The translations under genes and the position numbers were made by a program. Of a stretch of DNA of 64,000 nucleotides, positions 57,067-64,000 are shown piece after piece; the first letter of the stretch is position 1, and each line of letters starts with the position of its first letter. Location: NCBI GenBank assembly GCA_905181615.1, contig CAJIYH010000003.1, positions 186,001-250,000 on the forward strand. Reading direction: 5' to 3'. Below the pieces are notes generated by a model that had not been told where the DNA came from, did not search any database, and was given only the letters and a program-made list of their open reading frames with translations. This DNA is from an uncultured Flavobacteriaceae bacterium (GTDB lineage: Bacteria; Bacteroidota; Bacteroidia; Flavobacteriales; Flavobacteriaceae).

Positions 57067-59206
57067 ATGAATTTTATTTTTAAACACATCAGATATATAT
57101 TTATTACTGGAGTCTTAGCGTTTTTTTTAATTTCTAACAATGGTTGTCAAACTATAGATGATTTACAATCCGATTATTTGTTACAAAGAAGCACAATAGA
57201 CAGTCTTACCACCAGGGTTAGTGTTTTGACTGAACAATTAGTTGAACAAAATGCAGTCACCTCTAGTTTGATTGAAGCAGTTTCTCAATTAGACCAAGAA
57301 GTTTCTGAAAACGAACAAGCTGTCTCTGAAAATTCGGAATTGTTGCAGGGAGCGATTAGTAACATGGATAGTCTTAGTGATGCCGTAAATAATATTGAAG
57401 ATAACTTAGAAAATGTCTCATATTATATTGGGGATTTGATTGAGGAGTCTGGAGATTTATCTGGAGATTTGAATAATCTTTTAAACCAGGTCATTCGAAT
57501 TGACTTAATTACTACAGATCTTTCCAGTACAATTAATGATCTTTATGGAGATTTTCAAAACTATAATAATTCAGATGACCTTGCAGGTTTAATAGCAGCA
57601 TTAGTAGCTGCTCAAAATGAAATAGATCTAATCCAGGAACAATTAGCTAATGTGCAGTCAGAAGTGGCTCAGCTAGAAGAATCAGGAGGATCACTATCTG
57701 AACAAACTAATGCTATAATTGGTGAATGGGTTCTTTCTTCAGGCGCTTCGAAAGACGAAGGTGACTGTTCTGTAACCTCAATTGTATTTTCTATTGATGG
57801 AAATAATGACCTAACCTTTATTTTACATATTGAAGACGGAGAAGAGATTGAGGGAAACTTTAGTGTTTCTTTCGACAGTTCACCGTTCCTAATCGAAGAA
57901 GGAACTATTAGCTTGACGGTTAGTACTACAGTAATTGGAACAATTACTAATATAAATTTAAGCGATAGCGGTACAATCTTATCAGCTAAATTTGATTTAA
58001 ACGAATACTGTGATGGCCAGATGGATATAACATATACTTCAGATGTAGATTTAGAAGATAATAGTGATACCACAGATGATGATATAGAAAATAATGATGA
58101 TACCACAGATGATGAAACAGAAGATAATACTGAAATCATTATTTGTAGTGATTGTCCACAAAAAATCTCTGGATATGATATTTTTATAGCTGGGACATCT
58201 GAAACAGAGGGGGCAGTTTATTGGGTTAATGGGCAAAAAAACGCATTAAATGTAAATTCTTTTGCAAGTGATATTACGGTAGATAATGGTAAAGTTTTTG
58301 TTAGTGGTTATGCCTATGGATCAGGAGCCCAATATTGGGAAATAAATGGTCAAAATATAATCCAGAACGATCTTCCAGGATTTGAAGGTGAAGCTCAATC
58401 TATTTTAGTAAAAGACAATAGTGTTTATGTAGGTGGATATTATTCTCATGCTGATGGGATGAGTGGGGCTTATGGATGTTACTGGAAAGATGGAGTTAAA
58501 TATAAAAATTCAGGAGGTGGGGATCATGGAGCTACAGGTATTGCTGTTCAATCTAATGGTGATGTTCTCACAGCAGGTTATTTTTTAAATGGCCACCACT
58601 ATCAGATACCAGCATATTGGAAAAATAATACAAAAGCAAACTTGTCATCACCTAGTAATTCAGATGGAGAGGCAGTTACAGTGAAATTAAAATCAAATGG
58701 TAGTGCAGTTTTTGGTGGTATTGTATCACCAGATACATAGCATGTTAGGCTCAATAAATAAACCGGCTTATTGGCAGGGAACTCAAAGAAAAACGTGTGA
58801 TATCGGGTCACTTAACCAAGGCTGGCAAGACTCTGGCGTGCATGGACTAGCCCTTGATGGAAATACGGTTTATCAGGCTGGTTGGACCATGAATATGGTG
58901 GGACAATATCCAACCTATTGGAAAAATCAAACCAAACACCTTCTTCCAGGGGCAACAGTTAATGGTACACGATATGATCAAGGTAAAGCTACCGATATAG
59001 CAATTGTGGATGGAAAAGTGGTAGTAGTTGGAATGTTGACAGGTGCTCCCATATTAGATTCATATGGAGTACAAATTGATTACGGATACGGTGATGGACC
59101 AGAAGTAAACAATGACACTGGCTATGCTTGTATATGGATAGATGGAACTATTCATATTTTGGACACACAAGGGGATTTCGAAGTCGGAGGTTTTTTTATC
59201 AAATAG
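57067..59206 (+). pseudogene. Coiled-coil/propeller lipoprotein, one frameshift
   Basis: Frame 1 runs 57067-58740 (557 codons) and continues in another frame to 59206; together about 713 residues. Signal peptide with Cys27 (FLISNNGCQTI), likely lipidated. Residues ~30-210 are heptad-rich coiled coil (LTEQLVEQNAVTSSLIEAV and later). A lipocalin-like beta domain follows (AIIGEWVLSSGASKDEGDC). An acidic linker (DDDIENNDDTTDDETED) leads to about six propeller-like units with GxxYWKNG (GAVYWVNGQKN, GCYWKDGVK, PAYWKNNTK, PTYWKNQTK). The shift lies at about 58730-58740 between GGIVSPDT and SMLGSINKPAYW. If expressed as is, one to two blades are lost. Function unknown; a trimeric surface stalk with a propeller head is a fair guess. 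Confidence 0.78.
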
Positions 59207-59224
59207 AACAACAAATTTTTTAAA

Positions 59225-60170
59225 TTGAAAAAATATTTATTTTACATACTAATTATACTTGGTCAATCTTTGTTTTCTCAAGAATCGAGTTTGATTTTCA
59301 ATAAGTTTAATCTTAGCATTTTTCAATCCTGCATACGTTGGTGTAGATGGTTCGGCAATTAATTTAAACACAAGAGCTCAGTGGTTAGGTATTGAAGACG
59401 GCCCTTTGACTAATTATTTAATTATTCATTTACCTGAGAGAAAAAATGCAAGTTTGGGATTTACCATTCAAAATGATCGGGTTTTTGTTGAAAATAAATC
59501 GCAGGTAACAGTAGATTATAGCTATAAACTTCAATTATCTAATAGTAGTTATTTGTCTTTAGGACTTAAGGCTGGTGGAAGATTTTTTAATGTTGACATC
59601 AATAATGTCCCCAGAATTTTTAGTGAAACAAATCAATCAATTTCAGCACCTGGAAGTTATTTCTCACCAATTTTAGGAGCTGGAGTAAGTTATATTTCTA
59701 AAAAAGGGTTTCTAGGCGTTGCTGTCCCTGGGTTATTAAATAGTACAGCACTTAACAAAAACCAAGACTGGGAATTAACATCAAGAGATTACACCTACCT
59801 TCATCTAAGTGGAGGTATTTATCTAAACCTTTCTGATAAATTTTCTGTTAATCCGTCCTTAATCTACAGATCAAATCCAAGGCAGCCCGATTTAATCAAT
59901 TCAATTATTGAAATGGATTATAACGATAGATTTTCCTTGGGGTCTGTTTTCACTAATAACAATACCCTAGCGTTTTTTTTTAAATTAAAAAGTAAAAAAG
60001 GATTTCATATTGGTTATGGATACGAGTTCTCATCAGCAAGTGATATGCAGGCAATTAAAAATTCAACCCACGAGCTGATGCTTCGTGTTGATTTAAAGAG
60101 TAAAAAAAAATCAGAGGTTAGTAAAGACTCTGAGATTGACAATAATATAGAAACTCAAGAAAATGAATAA
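59225..60170 (+). pseudogene. Second PorP/SprF family gene, frameshifted near its start
   Basis: From a TTG at 59225 the signal peptide reads KKYLFYILIILGQSLFSQE. About 30 codons on the frame is lost, and the family-typical FNPAYVGVDGSAINLNTRAQWLGIEDGPLTN continues in another frame from ~59320. The rest is open to 60170 and has normal PorP strands (VDYSYKLQLSNSSYLSLGLKAG; HLSGGIYLNLSDKFSVNPSLIYR). The first clean ATG is too far in to give a signal peptide. It precedes adhesin 2, whose start overlaps its stop. Confidence 0.8.
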
Positions 60171-63100
60171 TTTAAAAAATAGTTTTTTAATGTTTTTTGT
60201 TTCATTTCAATTATTGTTTTTCTTTTTGAGCTTTAATTTATCTGCTCAAGCTTCCGCCACTTTAACTATCGATTCAAATGGTATAGTAAAGTGTACTTCA
60301 GGCTGTACTGCAGGCTAAATACTGGTTCTATAGGTTCGGATATATATACTATTCATGATAATACATCTTTAGCTGCAAAACCTATTACTGATACCGATTG
60401 GAATAGAGTAGTTACTTCTCTTGGTTACAGACATGTCTTCTTTATTTACTGGTCCAACACATTTAATCAAGATATTGGAGTTCTGGGATACTTCTAATGT
60501 TACCGATATGACTGAGATGTTCTAGGGAGCCAATATCTTTAATCAAGATATTGGGCGTTGGGATGTGAGCAAAGTGACAGTTATGCAAGCTATGTTTGGG
60601 ACACTTGGAGGCATCTACTGGTGGTGTTTCTGCTTTCAATCAAGATATAGGGGATTGGGATGTTGGCAATGTTACAAATTTTAGGGCAATGTTTAGAAGG
60701 AATCATCAGTTTAATCAAGATATATCCGACTGGAATATGACAAGTGCAACTACTGTTATGCAAATGTTTGATCGAGCAACCGTTTCAATAATGGAGGTGT
60801 ATCTTTAAATTGTTGGGACACTTCTAACATAACTATATTTGATACAATGTTCTTTGGGGCCACTAGTTTTAACCAAGACATTTCGAATTGGTGTGTTCAG
60901 CTAAAAGGTTCAGAACCAACCGGCTGGGCAGATTCTAATCCTACATTTGGTGGTAATGCTGCATTCCAGCCCTCATGGGGTACAACATGTTCAGGAAATT
61001 CGGTAGTAATTTCCTTTAATGATGTAACAAAAACTTTTGGAGATTCAAATTTTACAGTAGCAGCCACGTCTAATCAGAGCAATCCCAATCACCTATTCGA
61101 TTGCTGACACAAGTATTGCAACAATAAATGCATCTAGTGGTCAGATTACCATTTTAAAATCTGGGATTACAACTGTTACAGCAAGTCAAGATGATGGCTC
61201 ATGTATTTCAGGTAGCTCCAATATGACGCTAACTATTAACCAACAGAGTGTGAATATCGCTGCAAATGATATTGTCTTGACTTATGGTGATCCAGCTTTT
61301 ACCTTGACTGCCTCCTCATCCGTTACAGACAGAAGCTTTACTTTCACTATCAGTGATGGAACAATTGGTTCAATAAGTGGAAATGTTTTAAGCGTTTTAA
61401 AAGCAGGAACAACCAATATAACTGTCAGTCAAGCCTCTAATGATTTTTATTCCCCAGTATCAAAAGTGATTAGTCTAACAGTCAACAAAGCAACACCAAC
61501 TTTAGACTTCCCAGAAATTACTAAAAACTATGGGGACTCAGATTTTACCCCTAATGTTACAACTAACAGCAGCGGTAATAAAACATTTAGTGTTTCAGAC
61601 ACTTCAATTGCTAATTCCTTGGGAAGCTCGTTATCTATTGTTGGTATTGGTCAGACAAGCGTGAGCGTTAATATAGATGAAACTGAAAATTATTTAAGTA
61701 TTTCTGGAAGCACTACAATGACTGTAAATAAGGGAGCTCCAACTATAATCTTTAATGATATAACAAAAGAAATTGAGGATCCGGATTTTAATATTGCCGC
61801 AACCTCTAACAGCAACGGGGCATTTACTTACTCTATTGCAGATCCTTCAATAGCTACAATTAGTGGGAACACCGTAAGTATTCTAAGACGTGGAACTACT
61901 ATAGTGACAGTAAATCAAAGCGAATCATCTCTATATGCTTCAGGATCAGCAACTATGATACTGACAGTAAATGGGGCTCCTTTTGATATTTCATGGTATG
62001 AGTCGAGTCTTAAAAAAGCGTTTTCAATTGGTCAGTTTGAATTAAAAGAGCCAACCTATCCATCCGATTATGATGGTGAAATACGATATACATCGTCAAG
62101 CTTGTCAACAGCAAATTTCATAGGCAAGACTTTAAACTTTAATAAAATTGGAAGAGTACTTTTAAGTGCTAAATTCGAGGGATCTGATTATTATCAAGAT
62201 GCAGTTATTCAAGTAGTTTTTGACATATTAAAAGATAATCAGGCAATAATCCCCTCAGAGCTCCCTAATCAAACCCCACTTAAGGATTTTACATCTATAC
62301 CAATATCCGCGTCATCAACTTCAGGTGCACCAGTTTATATTGAGATTGCGCCGGGATCCGCAGCTACTATTTCAGGTACATTAGGGAATTACGAGCTAAT
62401 TACAAATAGTCAAACCGGAATAGTCTCCTTAACATATTTCACTGTAGAAAATGATCACCCAAATCATTACCCTGCCACATTACACTTTTCATTAGATGTA
62501 GTTAAGTTAAATCAGAACATAACTTTTAACCCTGAACCTCCCTTGGAGATTCCTTATTCGGAAAATATCGCGATTCCAATAAATCCTTTTTCTGACTCTA
62601 ATCTAAACGTTAGTGTTAATAAACAGGGCATGACTAGTAGCTCATTAGAAAATAACGTTCTTTATTTTAACGATCTTGGACAGGTTTATATTACTGCACA
62701 GCAAGAAGGAAACCAATTTTATAATCCTACAATAGCAAATAGGGTAATAACCGTTATTCCTGCTTCAACCGAACTTTCTGATTTTTCTATTCCTGAAAAG
62801 TTTGTTTATGAAGATGACTTTGAAATTACCCCTCCAACTACCTCAAGAGCAGGAGAAATTATGTATATAAGTGATAATCCTGAAGTTGCTATTGTATCTG
62901 GAACAACAATAGTTATTGTTGGGATAGGCACATGTAATATTACAGCTTATATGGAAAGCACAAATTTTTATACCTCATCATCAATAAGTGCTGAGTTTGT
63001 TGTAAAGCGAAGAGACACCGATCTGGACAGTGTTCCAGATGAATTTGATAATTGCCCCAATGTAGCCAATCCCAGCCAATTAGATGATGATATGGATGGA

Positions 63101-63424
63101 ATTGGAAACGATTGTGATCCTGATTCAAATGGAGATGGAATAGATGATGATTTAATTATGGTATCACAACTTATTACTCCAGGCTCTTTTGGATCTGAAT
63201 CCACATGGAAAATTATAAATATTGAAAATTTCCCTAACTCAAGGGTTTCTGTATATAATAGAAATGGGCAATTAGTTTTTCGTAAAAAAGCATATCAGAA
63301 TGATTGGAATGGCTTATTTCAAGAGACTGGGAAATTGTTGCCAGCAGGGCCCTATTATTTTATTGTGGAGATTATTCAAACAGGTGAATTAAAAAAGGGA
63401 TGGCTTTACCTTAATTACAAGTAA
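60163..63424 (+). pseudogene. Second modular adhesin (DUF285, MBG-like, type B C-terminus), many lesions
   Basis: Starts at the ATG 60163 (signal peptide ending FNLSAQA; then TLTIDSNGIVKCTSG, like adhesin 1's start). The frame is lost at about 60300, 60490, 60610, 60785 and 61085, and an in-frame TAG lies at 60533-60535. DUF285 units are readable across frames: FNQDIG, WDTSNVTDMTEMF, ANIFNQDIGRWDVSKVT, FNQDIGDWDVGNVT, FNQDISNWC. From 61085 on the frame is open to the end, carrying MBG-like domains and a type B sorting domain. It cannot yield a full product. Same domain plan as adhesin 1, so the two are probably paralogues. Confidence 0.8.
61223..63424 (+). CDS. Adhesin 2 C-terminal open fragment
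   Basis: 733 open codons. Repeated ~85-residue beta domains of the MBG/Ig type: VTLTYGDPAFTLTASSS-like starts recur as KNYGDSDFTPNVTTNSSG and KEIEDPDFNIAATSNSNG. A short calcium-binding stretch DTDLDSVPDEFDNCPNVANP and DDDMDGIGNDCDPDSNGDGI follows. The C-terminus has LITPGSFGSESTWKI, FPNSRVSVYNRNGQLVF and LPAGPYYFIVEI, a somewhat divergent type B sorting domain. Read alone it lacks a signal peptide; the listed start is only an internal ATG. Confidence 0.7.
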   Translation: MTLTINQQSVNIAANDIVLTYGDPAFTLTASSSVTDRSFTFTISDGTIGSISGNVLSVLKAGTTNITVSQASNDFYSPVSKVISLTVNKATPTLDFPEITKNYGDSDFTPNVTTNSSGNKTFSVSDTSIANSLGSSLSIVGIGQTSVSVNIDETENYLSISGSTTMTVNKGAPTIIFNDITKEIEDPDFNIAATSNSNGAFTYSIADPSIATISGNTVSILRRGTTIVTVNQSESSLYASGSATMILTVNGAPFDISWYESSLKKAFSIGQFELKEPTYPSDYDGEIRYTSSSLSTANFIGKTLNFNKIGRVLLSAKFEGSDYYQDAVIQVVFDILKDNQAIIPSELPNQTPLKDFTSIPISASSTSGAPVYIEIAPGSAATISGTLGNYELITNSQTGIVSLTYFTVENDHPNHYPATLHFSLDVVKLNQNITFNPEPPLEIPYSENIAIPINPFSDSNLNVSVNKQGMTSSSLENNVLYFNDLGQVYITAQQEGNQFYNPTIANRVITVIPASTELSDFSIPEKFVYEDDFEITPPTTSRAGEIMYISDNPEVAIVSGTTIVIVGIGTCNITAYMESTNFYTSSSISAEFVVKRRDTDLDSVPDEFDNCPNVANPSQLDDDMDGIGNDCDPDSNGDGIDDDLIMVSQLITPGSFGSESTWKIINIENFPNSRVSVYNRNGQLVFRKKAYQNDWNGLFQETGKLLPAGPYYFIVEIIQTGELKKGWLYLNYK

Positions 63425-63432
63425 TTCATAAT

Positions 63433-64000
63433 ATGAACAAAAGAATTGTAATTAAAGATTTGAAATTTGTCACTTTTGTTGATCTTAAAACATACGTAAT
63501 TATTTTACTTTTATCGATTAGCACAAATTTATTTTCTCAATACAATGAGAATAAATGGATTATATCTGCTAGCTTCGATGCTGTCGACCTTTATCCTATT
63601 GGGACAAAAGTAGATGCCCCTTACTTTCCTCAAGGAGAATTTTTTGAAGACTTATTCAATGTTTCTGACCACTGGAATCTTGGTGGGCCATCAGTCTCAA
63701 TTTCAAAATTGATATATAAAGGCTTATACTTTGGTACTGAAATATCTATTAATAGAATAAAAAAAATTGAAGGTCAAGATAATATTGATTTCCCTTTCTA
63801 TGCGGGGGAGGTTTTTGTCAAGAAAACATTCTATTCTACAAAAAAAGTACGGCCATTTTTAAAATTAGGTTACGGTATTTCTGGAATCGATAGGGGTTTG
63901 TTTGGAGATACAATTCCATTCAACCAGTACTTTTCAAGAACCCTATCGCCTGGCTTGGGAGTACAGTTCAGAATCACGAATCACTTTGGATTTGAAATTT
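63433..64000 (+). CDS. OmpA-family outer-membrane protein (partial, 5' part)
   Basis: 189 visible codons running off the right edge. N-terminal hydrophobic export segment (TYVIILLLSISTNLFSQY), then NENKWIISASFDAVDLYPIG and DHWNLGGPSVSISKLIYKGLYFGTEISINRI. This is the N-terminal barrel opening seen in Flavobacteriia OmpA-family proteins, which end in a peptidoglycan-binding domain not visible here. Starts 8 bases after adhesin 2 and so may be in its operon. Confidence 0.75.
   Translation, partial: MNKRIVIKDLKFVTFVDLKTYVIILLLSISTNLFSQYNENKWIISASFDAVDLYPIGTKVDAPYFPQGEFFEDLFNVSDHWNLGGPSVSISKLIYKGLYFGTEISINRIKKIEGQDNIDFPFYAGEVFVKKTFYSTKKVRPFLKLGYGISGIDRGLFGDTIPFNQYFSRTLSPGLGVQFRITNHFGFEI

Noticed and set aside
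60533-60535. TAG recoded as an amino acid in adhesin 2
   Set aside because: Other genes in the window use TAG as a normal stop, and the same gene has several frameshifts.
1-64000. tRNA, rRNA, intact insertion sequences, prophage or rho-independent terminators
   Set aside because: None was recognised when reading the intergenic gaps; most gaps are under 250 bases and lack GC-rich stems followed by T runs.

Overview
The window is a low-GC chromosomal segment from a member of the Bacteroidota, most likely a marine Flavobacteriaceae. Supporting signs are a PorP/SprF-type outer-membrane protein, giant surface proteins ending in gliding-motility-type (type B) type IX secretion C-terminal domains, an sdhC-sdhA-sdhB operon of the Bacteroidota form, promoters with the TAnnTTTG minus-7 element, and short or absent Shine-Dalgarno sequences. 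I see no rRNA, tRNA, CRISPR array or intact insertion sequence.

Region 1 (1-8923) is a heme biosynthesis cluster. A partial hemH and an AraC-type regulator lie on the minus strand. They diverge from a tightly packed plus-strand operon hemA-hemC-hemD-hemE-hemF, followed by a cation/proton antiporter and hemB. Together these cover most steps from glutamyl-tRNA to heme; hemL and the protoporphyrinogen oxidase are not in the window.

Region 2 (8954-15379, minus strand) is a five-gene operon with start/stop overlaps. It holds all four enzymes of the epimerase route for trans-4-hydroxy-L-proline breakdown to 2-oxoglutarate, plus a secreted DUF885 putative metallopeptidase in the middle. This suggests use of collagen-like peptides.

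Region 3 (15598-44912) is mostly housekeeping and metabolism: an MGMT-fold protein lacking its catalytic cysteine, two serine hydrolases of the beta-lactamase fold, a 3'-5' exonuclease, a double-ATPase peptide ABC protein, an aldo/keto reductase, an OmpA-like lipoprotein, exonuclease III, glycyl-tRNA synthetase, a broken comF, an Ig-like lipoprotein, a nitrilase-fold amidase, glycerol kinase, a sterol-desaturase-like hydroxylase, succinate dehydrogenase, a DUF3078 protein, a VPS10/BNR propeller protein, aminopeptidase P, a feoA-feoB operon with a 40-residue Cys-rich partner, an SCO protein and RseP.

Region 4 (44913-64000) starts with a 1.2 kb stretch without a clear gene. It then holds two modular surface adhesins (DUF285/BspA repeats, Ig-like repeats, calcium-binding repeats, type B C-terminal domain), two PorP/SprF genes, a membrane-bound AraC regulator, a coiled-coil/propeller lipoprotein, and the start of an OmpA-family protein. 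Both adhesins, the lipoprotein and the second porP are broken by frameshifts or stops. In the rest of the window only comF is visibly broken. This looks like decay, or variation, of surface genes, unless it reflects base-calling errors.
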